Source of the DNA: Zobellella denitrificans
GTDB taxonomy: Bacteria > Pseudomonadota > Gammaproteobacteria > Enterobacterales > Aeromonadaceae
Assembly: GCF_002237365.1 (NCBI RefSeq)
Contig: NZ_NMUO01000016.1
Span: 1 to 53,392 of the forward strand
Direction: 5' to 3'
DNA: 53,392 nt
Shown piece by piece: positions 35,961 through 46,328 of the stretch. Position numbers and translations under genes: made by a program. Each line of letters opens with the position of its first letter. Within the stretch, counting starts at the first letter, position 1. The notes below the pieces were generated by a model that was not told the origin of the DNA, did no database searches, and worked only from the letters and a program-made list of their open reading frames with translations.

Positions 35961-37154
35961 ATGCGCATGGCCGCTATTTTCGGAATGAACCAGATTGTCA
36001 GCCACGGTTTCGGCATGTTTCTGTTTGCCGCCCTCGTGCCCATGATGCGGGACAGCATTGCGCTGAGCCACTGGCATCTCGCCACCATCGGGGCCTTGAC
36101 CCAGCTGGCCTACCTCGGGGGCGCCCTGTTGCTGGGCCTGGTTGGCCACCGCCTGGGCACCGCCCGTCTGACGCTGGCCTCCGGCGGCATCACCAGCCTG
36201 TTGCTGTTTACCCTGTCGCAGTTGCAGGAGCCGCTGCTGATCATCCTGGCCCTCACCTGCCTGGCGGCCAGTGCCGCCATCAGCTGGGGCAGCATAGTGG
36301 AGATCGTCAGCCGCCATGCCGGGGCCGAACAGCGCTCGGGCTGCCTGTCGACCATCTCCAGCGGCACCGCCTGGGGATACGGCCTCAACGGCCTGCTGAT
36401 CCTGCTGGTGGTCCCGGCCCTGGGCTGGCAACGGGGCTGGCAGCTGGCCGGATTGATGGGCCTGCTGGTCATGGGGCTCACCTGGCATATGCTGCGGACC
36501 TTAAAGCGCCAGCCGGCGACGCAAGGCGGGGGGCCGGTTGCCGCCATACCGGTGACCCGGCTGCTGGCGACCATCTGTGGTGAACGCACCGCCCTGTGCG
36601 CCTGCCTGATCTGCTTTCTGGTCGGCTTTACCACCATGCCGTTTTCCAACTGGCTCAATACCTACCTGGATCAGCTGGGCCTGCCCTCCACCCTCGGTGG
36701 CTATACCTGGACCACGGTCGGGCTGACCGGCATGGTCGCCGGCCTGCTCACCGGCAAGCTGGCCGACCGCAAGGGGCCGGAGCTGGCACTGCTGGTGATC
36801 TTCGGCGGCTTTGCCCTGGGCTTGCTGGCCTTCGTCCAGGATCCCGCGCGCTTCGCGCTGGTGGCCGGCTTCGGCTACGGCCTGATGTATTTCCCCATGT
36901 GGGGGATACTGGCCGGCTGGGTCGGCCAGCGCTATTCGTCGACCGCCACCATGCAGATCAGCGGCATCTGCATGGTCACCTTCGGCCTGGGCGGCACCCT
37001 GGGCAACCTGCTGGCCGGCTATCTGCGCGAGGCCACCGGCACGCTGGACAGCGTCTACCTGGTGCTCGCCTCGGCTTCGGTGGTGCTGGCCTTGCTGGGA
37101 CTCTGGCTATACCGGGCCGGCCCCCGTCCCGACCCGGCCTGCCCAACCGCCTGA
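35961..37154 (+). CDS. Major facilitator superfamily transporter, YbfB/YjiJ-like
   Basis: This 397-residue protein has about 12 transmembrane helices in two halves, with the basic loop GKLADRKGPELAL between helices as in MFS motif A. There is no signal peptide. GGGAG lies 8 nt before the ATG. The substrate cannot be told from sequence; the divergent LysR gene suggests inducible efflux or uptake of a small organic molecule. The GC-rich hairpin CCGGCCGCGGCCGG follows between this gene and convergent DUF2797. Confidence 0.85.
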   Translation: MRMAAIFGMNQIVSHGFGMFLFAALVPMMRDSIALSHWHLATIGALTQLAYLGGALLLGLVGHRLGTARLTLASGGITSLLLFTLSQLQEPLLIILALTCLAASAAISWGSIVEIVSRHAGAEQRSGCLSTISSGTAWGYGLNGLLILLVVPALGWQRGWQLAGLMGLLVMGLTWHMLRTLKRQPATQGGGPVAAIPVTRLLATICGERTALCACLICFLVGFTTMPFSNWLNTYLDQLGLPSTLGGYTWTTVGLTGMVAGLLTGKLADRKGPELALLVIFGGFALGLLAFVQDPARFALVAGFGYGLMYFPMWGILAGWVGQRYSSTATMQISGICMVTFGLGGTLGNLLAGYLREATGTLDSVYLVLASASVVLALLGLWLYRAGPRPDPACPTA

Positions 37155-37180
37155 CCGCTCCGCCGGCCGCGGCCGGCGTC

Positions 37181-37999
37181 TCAGCCCAGGCTCACTTCAT
37201 AGCCGGTGAACTTGCGCAGGTTGATCACCCCGCTGTCGAAGATCAGGTACTGGCCCTTGATGCCGAGCAGGGTGCCGGACACCACCGGGTTCTTGTCGAA
37301 GTTGTGGTTGGCTATCTTCTTCGGGTACTCCAGCACCGGGTAGCTGAGCCCGACCACCGGCTCGTCGAGCGGGGTGATGGCCTCTTCGCCATAGCGCAGC
37401 ACCAGTTCGGCCAGTTTTTCGTTAATTTCCGGCAGCAGGCGGGCGGCCTCGGCCTTGAGGTCGAGCGGGGTTTCGTCACCCTTGAGCATGGCCCGCCAGT
37501 TGGTCTTGTCGGCCACCAGCTCGGCCAGGGCCACTTCCACCAGGCCGGAGATCTGGCGGGTGGCCACCCGCAGGATGGGCAGCGCCTGGGTGGCGCCCTG
37601 ATCGATCCAGCGGGTGGGCACCTGGCTGGCCCGGGTGATGCCCACCTTGAGGCCGGAGGTATTCGCCAGGTAGACGATATGGGGCACCATGCAGTGGCGC
37701 TCGCCCCACTCGGGCTCGCGGCAGGTGCCTTCGAAATAGTGGCAGGTCTCCGGCTTCATCACGCACATGTCGCAGCGGGCCAGCTTCTTCATGCAGGGAA
37801 AGCAGTGCCCCTGGGCAAAGCTCTTGCTGGTCTTGCGGCCGCAGGCGTCGCAGTAGATGTTGCCGGTGTAGCCGAGGGTGAGCGGCTGGCCGAGCAGGGC
37901 ATTCAGTTCCACCCTGTGCTCGCCCAGGGCCAGCTGGTAGGCCACGGGCTCGGCCAGGCTGGCCGGCATCTTGACCAGGGTTCCGGTGATCTTGCTCAT
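37181..37999 (-). CDS. DUF2797 protein with Cys clusters and a GIY-YIG-like segment
   Basis: This is a 272-residue cytoplasmic protein. About 45-110 contain at least eight Cys/His in CDACG, HCFPCMKK, CDMCVMKPETCHYFEGTC and HCMVPH, a likely zinc-binding region. It is followed by IVYLANTSGLKVGITR...RWIDQGA, whose spacing resembles the strand-helix of GIY-YIG or T5orf172 domains. The family is common in gammaproteobacteria and uncharacterised. Start ATG 37999 gives the full domain. It is convergent with the MFS gene and divergent from the VOC gene. Confidence 0.85.
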   Translation of the reverse strand: MSKITGTLVKMPASLAEPVAYQLALGEHRVELNALLGQPLTLGYTGNIYCDACGRKTSKSFAQGHCFPCMKKLARCDMCVMKPETCHYFEGTCREPEWGERHCMVPHIVYLANTSGLKVGITRASQVPTRWIDQGATQALPILRVATRQISGLVEVALAELVADKTNWRAMLKGDETPLDLKAEAARLLPEINEKLAELVLRYGEEAITPLDEPVVGLSYPVLEYPKKIANHNFDKNPVVSGTLLGIKGQYLIFDSGVINLRKFTGYEVSLG

Positions 38000-38140
38000 G
38001 CTTCTTTCGTTATCGGTTGTGGGTTACCCGGCTACTTTAACAGCCGCCGCCGGCGAGCGCACCCGCCCCCGGCCCTTTGGCGGGAGCGCGAACCGGCGGC
38101 CATACTCAGCAGGGTAGGCACCCGGCAGGAGGAACCCGAG

Positions 38141-38557
38141 ATGAACGTCGCCCCCCATTACCCCCGTCTGACCCATATCGCCCTGCATGTGCGGGATATC
38201 GAGGCCTGCATCCGCTTTTATTGCGGCTTCTGCGGCATGGTGGAAACCCACAGGCGCGAGAGCGGCCACCAGACCATCGTCTGGCTGGCCGAGCCGGAGC
38301 GGGAGCAGGACTTCATCTTCGTGCTGATGAACGGCGGCGAAGATCTGCAGCTGTCGCCCCACGACTATCGCCACTTCGGCTTCGCCCTGCCCAGCCGCGA
38401 GGCGGTGGACGCCCTCGCCGCCCGAGCCAGGGCCGCGGGCTGCCTGGTCTGGCCGCCCCGGGACGAGCCCTATCCGGTGGGCTACTACTGCGGCGTCAGG
38501 GATCCCAACGGCAACTATGTGGAGTTCAGCCACGGCCAGCCCCTGGGGCCGGGCTGA
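38141..38557 (+). CDS. Glyoxalase/bleomycin resistance (VOC) family protein
   Basis: This 138-residue single-module VOC protein has GGAGGAA 7 nt before its ATG; the frame is open far upstream only by chance. Metal-site residues of the family are present: H12 (THIALHV), H78 (YRHFGFAL) and E128 (NYVEFSH). The strand pattern VRDIEACIRFYCGFCGM fits the first beta-alpha-beta-beta-beta unit. It could be a lactoylglutathione lyase relative or another small-molecule lyase or dioxygenase; substrate unknown. Confidence 0.88.
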   Translation: MNVAPHYPRLTHIALHVRDIEACIRFYCGFCGMVETHRRESGHQTIVWLAEPEREQDFIFVLMNGGEDLQLSPHDYRHFGFALPSREAVDALAARARAAGCLVWPPRDEPYPVGYYCGVRDPNGNYVEFSHGQPLGPG

Positions 38558-38592
38558 CCATCCCCTACGCCGGGCAGGCTTACTGGCTCGGC

Positions 38593-40539
38593 TCAGCGCT
38601 GCACGGGCCGCCCGGGCAGGGACTCGTCCGCCGGGGCAGGCGGCGGCTCGCTCAGGAAATCCACCACCCCCTCGGCGGTGATCTGCTGTACCAGCACCGG
38701 CTCGCCCTGCTCGTTGAAGCGTACATGGCCGATGCCGGCCCGGTTCAGCAGCCGTTCGCCACGGGCGGCGCCGACCGGCGGGTGGGGGCTTATTTCCAGC
38801 CGCCGCCGGCGGGTGAACCAGTTGAGCGGCGAACGGGGCGAATACAGCCAGCGGTTGAGCCGGTCCAGCACGTCCAGCAACCGGGGCGGGAACTCGTTCT
38901 TGATGCCGCTGCTGGTGATCTGCCAGATATGGGGATCGCCGCGCCGGTGGCGCAGCCGGATGTCGTACATAAAGGAGTAGTGCACGTCGCCGGACAGGAT
39001 CACGTAGTTGGCCGGGGTGCGGACATGGCGGAAGATATTGAGGATGACGTTGGCGGTGCCCCGGTGCGCCATCCAGTTTTCCGCGTCCACCAGCAGCGGC
39101 TTGCCGAACCAGGTGAAGACCTTCTGGATCACCTCGATCAGCTTGACCCCGAACACCGGCGTGGGCGAGACGATCACCACGGCGTCCTGGTGCAGCAGTT
39201 CCCCCTGCAGCTCGGTCAGCGCCTCCCAGTCCATCAGCCCCGACGGGCTGCCGAAGTTGGACTCGGCCCGCCAGCGGCGGGTGCGGGTGTCCAGCACCAG
39301 CAGCCTGGGACTGGTGTCCAGGCGGTAGTGCCAGCGCTCGAAGCGCAGCAGATGATCGATAAGGGCGTTCTGCCGCCCGGCCTCCGGCTGCTCGCACCAG
39401 GCTTTGAGCAGGGCCATGGGCTCGCCCGCAAAGGCGTCCGGATCGTTGCCCCAGCCCTGGCAGATAAAGTAGCCCACCAGGGCGTTGCCGATGATGCGCC
39501 GGGAAAAGGGATGGCCATAGGCGCTCTCTTCCCAGGCGGCGGTCAGGTTCCAGTCGTCGGTGACGTCGTGATCGTCGAAGATCATCAGGGTCGGCAGGTG
39601 CGCCAGCAACCGGCGCACCGCCGGCAGGCCCTCGACAAAGGCCACCAGCCGCTCCCGCTCCCCCTGGTAGCGCTGCGCCAGCTCCCCTGCCAGTTCGGGC
39701 CGGGTCTCGGGCAACAGGCGCCAGGGCTCGGGCGACCAGACCAGCAGGTACATGGCCAGCACCTCGGCCAGGGTGATCAGGTGGTTGTCGGCGCTGCTGG
39801 TGGTGAAGATCGGCTTGCGCGCGCCCTCGAAGAAGCGCTCACGCAGCGGCAGGTTGGCCCTGCTGTCGGGCAGCAGTTCATGGCGCCGGTAGTAGTTTTG
39901 CGGGCTGGCGAACAGTTCGGCGCTGTCGGCCACCAGGGCCCCTTCCAGGGTTTCCGGGTAGAGCCCGAGTTCCTCTATCAGCTGGTGGATGGCGGTGAGC
40001 ATGGGGCCGGCCACGTCGTCCGCATACACCTGATCCCCGCTCAGCATCAGCACCGCCGGCCGCTCCTGCGGCCGCTCCCGGCATTGGCGCAGCCAGGCGT
40101 CGGCCGCCACCAGGCCGTCGGGCGCCGCATGGTGCGGCTTGCGGCAGGAACCGTGCAGGATGCCGTCCAGCCGGCCGCGCACCACCAGGCTGGGCAGTTC
40201 GCCCTCGCCGTAGCCGAGATCCGGCGCCCAGTCGGCCAGGCCGTGCCAGTCGTTTTCTCCTTCCCGCCGCCACTGCAGATCATAGGGGATCAGGGTATCC
40301 GCCGGCAGCGGCTGTTCCAGGGCCAGGTCCAGCAACTGGATAAAGCAGTGCTCTCCCACCCGCAGTTGTTGTTGCCGCTCGCCGTCCAGGGTCAGGGGGG
40401 CACGCCCGTCCAGCAACAGCCGGAACCGCACCGGTTCGCGGCTGGCCAGCCAGAATACCAGCCGCTCGGCGCTGATCCGGCGCAACAGCGGCCCGGCAAG
40501 GATGGTCGAAGCCATGTCATGTTCTGTTGATAAGGTCAT
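38593..40539 (-). CDS. PhoD-like metallophosphatase family protein
   Basis: This 648-residue protein has the PhoD-type metal-binding blocks in order: LSGDQVYADD (about 165-174), FDDHDVTDDWN (about 320-330) and LSGDVHYSF (about 520-528). Unlike secreted alkaline phosphatase PhoD it shows no Tat or Sec signal, so it is probably cytoplasmic. The N-terminal ~120 residues form a beta-rich region typical of this subgroup. The first ATG is used; a second Met at residue 9 is equally possible, as neither has a clear ribosome-binding site. Substrate unknown. Confidence 0.82.
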   Translation of the reverse strand: MTLSTEHDMASTILAGPLLRRISAERLVFWLASREPVRFRLLLDGRAPLTLDGERQQQLRVGEHCFIQLLDLALEQPLPADTLIPYDLQWRREGENDWHGLADWAPDLGYGEGELPSLVVRGRLDGILHGSCRKPHHAAPDGLVAADAWLRQCRERPQERPAVLMLSGDQVYADDVAGPMLTAIHQLIEELGLYPETLEGALVADSAELFASPQNYYRRHELLPDSRANLPLRERFFEGARKPIFTTSSADNHLITLAEVLAMYLLVWSPEPWRLLPETRPELAGELAQRYQGERERLVAFVEGLPAVRRLLAHLPTLMIFDDHDVTDDWNLTAAWEESAYGHPFSRRIIGNALVGYFICQGWGNDPDAFAGEPMALLKAWCEQPEAGRQNALIDHLLRFERWHYRLDTSPRLLVLDTRTRRWRAESNFGSPSGLMDWEALTELQGELLHQDAVVIVSPTPVFGVKLIEVIQKVFTWFGKPLLVDAENWMAHRGTANVILNIFRHVRTPANYVILSGDVHYSFMYDIRLRHRRGDPHIWQITSSGIKNEFPPRLLDVLDRLNRWLYSPRSPLNWFTRRRRLEISPHPPVGAARGERLLNRAGIGHVRFNEQGEPVLVQQITAEGVVDFLSEPPPAPADESLPGRPVQR

Positions 40540-40710
40540 GGCCGCATCATAGCGGCACCGGCAAGCCGTTGAAAAGCCGGCATGGGCCGGCGGCCACCGG
40601 GAGGACCGGCTCGGGTATTTTTATTGGGCATTTATGTATCAACTAAAATGACAACCAAAACACAAGATGATAAAAATATGTAAACAAATAATAATACAGA
40701 GAGACCAAGG

Positions 40711-42381
40711 ATGAACCGACTTTCCATCAGGCAAAAAATACTGTTGCTGGCCCTGCTGCCCCTGGCCCTGCTGGCCGCCGTCAGCACCTGGGTCAATGTG
40801 GAGCAATCTCTACGTCTTAAAAACCTGAGTGGCGACAGCCTGCACCGCTCCCTGTTCGAGGCACGCAAGGATCAATTGGCCAACTACATGGAGCTGGCCA
40901 TCAGCGGCATGACCCCCCTGCTGCAGCGGGGCGAGGTCGAGATTGCCAAGGATCAGCTGCGCCGGCTGCGCTTCGATGACGGCAGCGGCTATTTCTTCGT
41001 GTACGACCACCAGGGCGTCCAGGTGGTCAGCGCCGACAACCCGGCCCGGGAAGGCAACAACTACCTCGACGCCACCAGCCCCGACGGCCGCCACCTGGTG
41101 CGGGAATACGTGGCCCTGGGCCGCCAGGGCGGCGGCTATGTGGAATACAGCTGGCCCAGGCCCGATACCCAGCAGGGCGCGCCCAAGCTGGCCTATATCG
41201 CGCCGGTGCCGGGCACCGACTGGCTGCTGGGCACCGGTTTTTACATCGACGATCTGCAGGCCACCGTCGCCGGGCTGGAGCAGGAGCTGTCCCGCTCGGT
41301 GCGCCAGGGCCTGATCAACTCCGCCCTGTCCGCCACCCTGCTGCTGGCGCTGATCGCCGCCGTCGGCCTGGTGCTGGCCCGCAGCATTCACGCCCCCATC
41401 CGCCAGGCGGTATCCACCATGCAGGACATCGCCCAGGGGGAAGGCGACCTGACCCGCCGGCTCGATGCCGACCATGGCCACGAGCTGGGCACCCTGGCCC
41501 GCTCCTTCAACCAGTTTGCCGGCCAGATCAGCGAACTGGTGCACAGCACCCGCCAGTCGGCGGATACCCTGCAGCAGGCCAGCGCCGAGCTGCAACGCTT
41601 TATGGACGAGACCGAAACCGGCATCGGCCGCCAGCACCACGAAAGCGACCAGCTCGCCACCGCCATGAACCAGATGTCGGCCACCGCCCAGGAAGTGGCG
41701 GCCAGCGCCGCCCGCGCCGCCGACGCGGCCCAGCAGGCGGAAACCCAGGTCACGGACGCGCAGCGGCTGCTGCAGGGGGCCATCACGGTGATCGACGGCC
41801 GGGAGCACCAGGTGGCCGGCGGGGTGGACATCATCCAGCGGTTGGGGCAGGAATCGGAGCAGATAGGCTCGGTGCTGGAGGTGATCCGCGACATCGCCGA
41901 GCAGACCAACCTGCTGGCGCTCAACGCGGCCATAGAGGCGGCCCGGGCCGGCGAGCAGGGCCGCGGCTTCGCAGTGGTGGCGGACGAGGTCCGCACCCTG
42001 GCCGGCCGCACCCAGAGCAGCACCGAAGAGATCCACGCCATGATCACCCGGCTGCAGCAGGGCGCCCGGGAGGCGGTGCAGGCCATCGAGAGCATCCGCG
42101 ACCGCAGCAGCCATACGGTGACCGAGGCCAGGCGCATCGACAGCGCCCTGCTCGACATCGGCACGGCGGTGAACACCATCAACACCATGAACGCCCAGAT
42201 CGCCAGCGCCGCCGAAGAGCAGACCCAGGTGTCGGAGAGCATCAACGGCAACGTGCACCAGATAGTGGCCATCGCCGAGCAGACCAACGCCGGTTCAAAG
42301 GCGGCCAGCCAGACCAGCCGGGAAGTGGGCGAGCTGGCCGCCCGGTTGCAACAGCTGGTGGGGCGCTACCGTACTTCCTGA
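40711..42381 (+). CDS. Methyl-accepting chemotaxis protein with Cache sensor
   Basis: This 556-residue chemoreceptor has TM1 at about 10-30 and a periplasmic single-Cache domain (about 35-190) with [14 protein letters not shown] and [16 protein letters not shown]2 lies at about 200-222, with HAMP after it. The long cytoplasmic coiled coil carries the conserved signalling tip [20 protein letters not shown]. Cache domains of this type usually bind small organic acids or amines. No che genes are adjacent. The upstream ~90 nt are AT-rich and probably hold its promoter. Its 3' end overlaps the convergent membrane-protein gene by 16 nt. Confidence 0.96.
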   Translation: MNRLSIRQKILLLALLPLALLAAVSTWVNVEQSLRLKNLSGDSLHRSLFEARKDQLANYMELAISGMTPLLQRGEVEIAKDQLRRLRFDDGSGYFFVYDHQGVQVVSADNPAREGNNYLDATSPDGRHLVREYVALGRQGGGYVEYSWPRPDTQQGAPKLAYIAPVPGTDWLLGTGFYIDDLQATVAGLEQELSRSVRQGLINSALSATLLLALIAAVGLVLARSIHAPIRQAVSTMQDIAQGEGDLTRRLDADHGHELGTLARSFNQFAGQISELVHSTRQSADTLQQASAELQRFMDETETGIGRQHHESDQLATAMNQMSATAQEVAASAARAADAAQQAETQVTDAQRLLQGAITVIDGREHQVAGGVDIIQRLGQESEQIGSVLEVIRDIAEQTNLLALNAAIEAARAGEQGRGFAVVADEVRTLAGRTQSSTEEIHAMITRLQQGAREAVQAIESIRDRSSHTVTEARRIDSALLDIGTAVNTINTMNAQIASAAEEQTQVSESINGNVHQIVAIAEQTNAGSKAASQTSREVGELAARLQQLVGRYRTS

Positions 42382-43373
42382 CGGCGCCGCAGGTAACCGG
42401 CCAGCTGCACCCCGACGAAGGTCAGCACGAAGCCCAGTATGGCCAGGCTGGTCAGCTGGGCGCTGATCCTGGGCCAGTCGTGGCGGGCCAGCAGCCCCAG
42501 TTGCAGCAGCGCCAGGGGCAGGTACAGCAGCCAGTGGTAATGGCACCCTATCTTCAGCAGCGCCGGCGCTATCACCGGCGCATGGCCGAACACCATGGCC
42601 ATCACAAAGCCCAGCATGACCCCGTGCAGCGCCATGTCGCCCCCTCCCCCCAGCCACAGCAGGCCGCTCAGGCCCAGCCAGCCGTAGCCGGCCAGCAGGC
42701 AGGCGGCCACATAGCGCGGCAGGCCGCGGCCCTTGATGGTCTTGCGGGCGATGTCGAAGCGCAGCAGCCAGAGCGCCAGCCCCACCAGGGCCGCCCCCAG
42801 CCAGAGATGGCCGAGCGGCAGCCAGGGCGCGGCCAGCAGGCCCAATGCCAGCCCCATAAAGACCCGTTTGGCCCAGCGCGGCTTGGGCAGCAGCCGGGAC
42901 AGCTCCAGCCGCTCGGCGGCGATGGTGAGCACCAGGAACACCAGCCAGCCCCGTTCGGTGGCCGCGCCGACGGCGCCCTGCCGCCACCAGTCCAGGTTGG
43001 CCAGCAGCAGGGCGCCGCAGGCCAGCACCAGCAGCAGGGTGAAATCCTGGGGCTGGCGCCGCCACAGCTGCCAGGACAGCGCCGTCATCCCCGCCGCCAG
43101 CAGGCCGTACAGGGCCGGGGCCAGCTCCGGCCGCCACCACAGGCTGGCACTGGCCAGAAGGCCGCTGGCGGGCACCAGCCAGGCCCAGCCCCGGCCATGG
43201 GCCACGCAGCGCTCACAGCTTATCAGGGTGGCGAAGAAACCGTTGACCATAAGGGTGCCGTGGTAGACCAGGCCGGTGTGGGTCAGCGGCAGCCAGTCGG
43301 CCCCCAGGCGCCAGGCGCCGCCGGCCACCCCCAGCAGCAACAACGCCATCATCGGCAGCAACAAGATCGGCAT
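42366..43373 (-). CDS. Polytopic membrane protein, NnrS/heme-copper-oxidase-like His pattern
   Basis: This 335-residue protein has about ten or more transmembrane helices. The ATG at 43373 is used because GGAGGA lies just upstream; an in-frame ATG 27 nt earlier lacks this. Conserved-looking His sit in helices: [17 protein letters not shown] near the N terminus and [22 protein letters not shown] later. The first resembles the start of NnrS and subunit I of heme-copper oxidases, so haem or metal binding is conceivable. I do not recognise a firm family and no cytochrome genes are adjacent. It is divergent from the AI-2E transporter gene. Confidence 0.6.
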   Translation of the reverse strand: MPILLLPMMALLLLGVAGGAWRLGADWLPLTHTGLVYHGTLMVNGFFATLISCERCVAHGRGWAWLVPASGLLASASLWWRPELAPALYGLLAAGMTALSWQLWRRQPQDFTLLLVLACGALLLANLDWWRQGAVGAATERGWLVFLVLTIAAERLELSRLLPKPRWAKRVFMGLALGLLAAPWLPLGHLWLGAALVGLALWLLRFDIARKTIKGRGLPRYVAACLLAGYGWLGLSGLLWLGGGGDMALHGVMLGFVMAMVFGHAPVIAPALLKIGCHYHWLLYLPLALLQLGLLARHDWPRISAQLTSLAILGFVLTFVGVQLAGYLRRRQEVR

Positions 43374-43523
43374 GCGTCCTCCTCCTCGGTGAGCGGCCAT
43401 GATGCCAGCCGGCGACCGGGCCCGCCTTGCGCCGGCGCAATAAATCCGCCGCCGGGAAGCGCTGGCGCCGCCGCCCGGGCTTCTTTACTATGATGGCACT
43501 GTCTCATCAGGAACCACCTCGCC

Positions 43524-44573
43524 ATGCGCGAAAAACTGGAACAACGCTCCTTTCTGTTTATGCTGCTGCTGGTCAGCCTGCTGTTCGGGCTGGTGCTCAA
43601 GCCCTTCTGGGGCGCCATCTTCTGGGCCTGCGCCATCGGCGTCATCTTCTATCCGCTGCAGCAGCGCATCCTGTCCCGGATCGGCCCCAAACCCAACCGG
43701 GCCGCCCTGCTCACCCTGCTGATCTGCATCGTCATCGTGGTGCTGCCGGTGCTGCTGATCGCCACCTCCTTCGTACAGGAAGGGCTGAGCCTCTACCAGC
43801 GCATCGACCGGGGCGAGATCAGTCCGGCCCGGGTGCTGGAGCAGATCCGCAACGCCTTTCCGCTGCTGCCCGAGCTGCTGGAGCGAGTCGGCATCGACAT
43901 GGACAACCTGCGCCAGCGGCTGTCGGAGGCGGCGGTGGCCGGCAGCCGGCTGCTGGCGGAGAAGGCCCTGGTGGCGGGCCAGAACACCTTCGTCTTTATC
44001 GTCAACGTGGCGCTGATGCTCTACCTCGCCTTCTTCCTGCTGCGCGACGGCCACCAGTTGACCGAACTGCTGATCAAGGCCCTGCCCCTGGGGGACGAGC
44101 GCGAGCGCAAGCTGTTCGCCAAGTTTTCGGAGGTGACCCGGGCCACGGTGAAGGGCAATATCCTGGTGGCCATGGTGCAGGGCGCCCTGGGCGGCTTTAT
44201 CTTCTGGGCGCTGGATATTTCCGGCCCGCTGCTGTGGGGGGTGGTGATGGCCTTCCTGTCGCTGATCCCGGCGGTGGGCGCCGGCCTGGTCTGGCTGCCG
44301 GTGGCCATCTACCTCTACGCCACCGGCGCCTGGGTGGCCGGCACCGTGCTGGTGGCCTTCGGCGCCCTGGTGATCGGCCTGGCGGACAACGTGCTGCGCC
44401 CGCTGCTGGTGGGCCGGGATACCAAGCTGCCCGACTATGTGGTGCTGTTCTCCACCCTGGGCGGCATCAGCCTGATGGGCATCAACGGTTTCGTGATAGG
44501 CCCCCTGGTGGCGGCCCTGTTCCTGGTGTTCTGGGACATCTTCATGCGGGAGTTCAACGACCACCCGCACTGA
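43524..44573 (+). CDS. AI-2E family (PerM/TqsA-like) transporter
   Basis: This 349-residue protein has the AI-2E family layout: two pairs of N-terminal helices, a soluble amphipathic region (about 85-150), then five or so helices ending with the characteristic LADNVLRPLLVGRDTKLPDYVVLFSTLGGI and IGPLVAALFLVFWDIF segments (about 288-340). Members export autoinducer-2 or act as ion antiporters; which applies here cannot be told. It converges closely on the MIP18-family gene, 6 nt between stops. Confidence 0.93.
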   Translation: MREKLEQRSFLFMLLLVSLLFGLVLKPFWGAIFWACAIGVIFYPLQQRILSRIGPKPNRAALLTLLICIVIVVLPVLLIATSFVQEGLSLYQRIDRGEISPARVLEQIRNAFPLLPELLERVGIDMDNLRQRLSEAAVAGSRLLAEKALVAGQNTFVFIVNVALMLYLAFFLLRDGHQLTELLIKALPLGDERERKLFAKFSEVTRATVKGNILVAMVQGALGGFIFWALDISGPLLWGVVMAFLSLIPAVGAGLVWLPVAIYLYATGAWVAGTVLVAFGALVIGLADNVLRPLLVGRDTKLPDYVVLFSTLGGISLMGINGFVIGPLVAALFLVFWDIFMREFNDHPH

Positions 44574-44579
44574 GCCGCC

Positions 44580-44882
44580 TCATTCCCACCCCAGCCGGGC
44601 CCGCAGGGCCGGGCTCATCCGCTCCGGCCCCCAGGCCGGCTGCCAGACCAGCTCGACCTCGGCCCGCTGGCCGTCCCGGCACAGGGCCTCGAGTTCCGTT
44701 GCCACCTGCTGGCGGATCCAGTCGCCCATGGGGCAGGAAGGCGAGGTCATGGTCATGGTCACCGCCAGCCGTCGTTGGTCGATCTCGATGCCGTATACCA
44801 GCCCCAGCTCGATGATGTTCTCGCCCACTTCCGGATCCAGCACCCGGCAAAGGGCCTCCCGTACTTGCTGCTCGGTCACCAT
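44580..44882 (-). CDS. MIP18/DUF59 family iron-sulfur cluster assembly protein
   Basis: This is a 100-residue protein of the PaaD/SufT-type DUF59 family, with LDPEVGENIIELGLVYGIEI and the invariant Cys in TMTSPSCPMGDWI. The start at 44882 has GGAGG 6 nt upstream, better than the ATG 18 nt earlier. Family members help mature Fe-S proteins or aid multicomponent oxygenases. No paa or suf genes are adjacent, so its client is unknown. Confidence 0.88.
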   Translation of the reverse strand: MVTEQQVREALCRVLDPEVGENIIELGLVYGIEIDQRRLAVTMTMTSPSCPMGDWIRQQVATELEALCRDGQRAEVELVWQPAWGPERMSPALRARLGWE

Positions 44883-44954
44883 GACCCGCCTCCAAAACAT
44901 GCATTGTGAAAGCCGATTATGGCCGCCCGCCCCGGCGGACGCAAGGGGGGGGGC

Positions 44955-46187
44955 TCAGGCCCGCACCCGGGCCATGTTGGCCGCCAGTTGCTCGGCAATC
45001 TCGTGCACATGGCCCCGGTCCCGGCTCAGGGTGTCGAGCCGGCGGCGCGAGCACTCCGCCTGGCCCAGCAGCTGTTCCAGGCTCAGATCCAGCTCGGCCA
45101 TGGCCTGCTCCTGCTCCGACACGGCGCCGGCGATGTCCCGGTTCATCCGGCTGAGTTCGGCCACCTGCGCCAGTATGTTCTCCAGGCTTTGCATGCCGGC
45201 CCGCACCCCGCCGGCGGCATCGGCGCTGGCCTCGGCATTGCGCGACATCATCTCTATGCTGCGGCTGACCCGCTCGTCGAGGGTTTCTATCATCTGCTGG
45301 ATGTCCCGGGTGGCGTGCTGGGTGCGCCCCGCCAGGGTGCGCACCTCGTCCGCCACCACCGCGAAGCCGCGACCCTGCTCGCCGGCCCGGGCCGCCTCGA
45401 TGGCGGCGTTGAGCGCCAGCAGGTTGGTCTGCTCGGAGATGGCCTTGATGGTTTCCACCACCGTGCCTACCCGCTCCAGGGTATCGCCCAGCACGCGGGA
45501 GTCGGATCTGGCCCCCTCGGTGTCGGCCACCAGCCGCTCCATGCCCTGCATGGCGTCGGCCATGTGGCTGCCCGCCGCCTGGGCGGCATCCTGGGTCCGG
45601 GCGGTGAGTTCGTCCGCCAGGCGGGAATGGGCGGCCACCTGTTGCACCGCCTGGTTGAGCTCGGCCACCGTCTGCCGGCATTGGGCCACCTGCCGGTGCT
45701 GGGTGCCCACCTCCTGCCCGGCCTGGCTCACCGCCTCGCCGATATTGCCCACGGCGCCGTGCAGCACCCCGGCGGAACGCTCCACCAGCTCGAAGGTGGC
45801 CGACAGGTGCTGCAGGGTGGCGTCGATGGCCGAGCCTATCTTGCCGAATTCGTCCTCGCCGGAAAAACCGACCCGCTGCTCGAGCCGGCCCGCCGCCACC
45901 CGGGCCATGACCCCCTCGATATGACCGAGCAGCGGCAGCAGGTTGTCGCTCACCGCCCGGGCCAGCAGCCAGAGCAGGACGACCAGCCCCGCCACCAGGG
46001 CCACTACCCCATTCGGGCCAGGGCCGGACGTCCCGCCCAGCGCCGCCAGCTCGCGCCACAGCTGCCAGTAGCCGTAGAGCAACCCCAGCAGGCCGAGGGT
46101 GGCCAGGTAGCAGGTGAGCATCAGTTTCTGGCGGAGGGAAATGTTCATCAGCAGGCGATCGCGCCAGCCTATCTTGAGTGCGTCCAT
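44955..46187 (-). CDS. Methyl-accepting chemotaxis protein without a periplasmic sensor domain
   Basis: This 410-residue chemoreceptor has two N-terminal transmembrane helices (about 22-42 and 60-80) joined by only about 18 residues, so there is no room for an external ligand domain. HAMP follows (about 80-135), then the signalling coiled coil with [20 protein letters not shown] at the tip. AAGGTG precedes the ATG. It may sense membrane or redox state, or respond through HAMP or partner proteins. It is divergent from the YcdX-like gene. Confidence 0.95.
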   Translation of the reverse strand: MDALKIGWRDRLLMNISLRQKLMLTCYLATLGLLGLLYGYWQLWRELAALGGTSGPGPNGVVALVAGLVVLLWLLARAVSDNLLPLLGHIEGVMARVAAGRLEQRVGFSGEDEFGKIGSAIDATLQHLSATFELVERSAGVLHGAVGNIGEAVSQAGQEVGTQHRQVAQCRQTVAELNQAVQQVAAHSRLADELTARTQDAAQAAGSHMADAMQGMERLVADTEGARSDSRVLGDTLERVGTVVETIKAISEQTNLLALNAAIEAARAGEQGRGFAVVADEVRTLAGRTQHATRDIQQMIETLDERVSRSIEMMSRNAEASADAAGGVRAGMQSLENILAQVAELSRMNRDIAGAVSEQEQAMAELDLSLEQLLGQAECSRRRLDTLSRDRGHVHEIAEQLAANMARVRA

Positions 46188-46198
46188 GCAGTCACCTT

Positions 46199-46230
46199 CA
46201 TGTTAAATATTTTCATATAGAAATAACATG
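46199..46230. promoter_or_regulatory. AT-rich inverted repeat upstream of the short chemoreceptor
   Basis: CATGTTA (46199-46205) and TAACATG (46224-46230) flank an 18-nt AT-rich core just upstream of the receptor start, in its leader or promoter. Could be an operator; no known site was matched. Confidence 0.35.
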
Positions 46231-46328
46231 GAGTGCAGTCTGGAACAAGGCTCAACCGGTGACCGAATCGTCGCGGCAGGCGGCCGATGTTTGTTATGCT
46301 GGCCACAGTCCGCTCAGGGAGAAGCCCC

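Noticed and set aside
40644-40673. A sigma-28 flagellar promoter before the Cache chemoreceptor
   Set aside because: TAAA and GATGATAA are present, but the spacer is 18 nt instead of about 15 and the GCC of the -10 box is missing.
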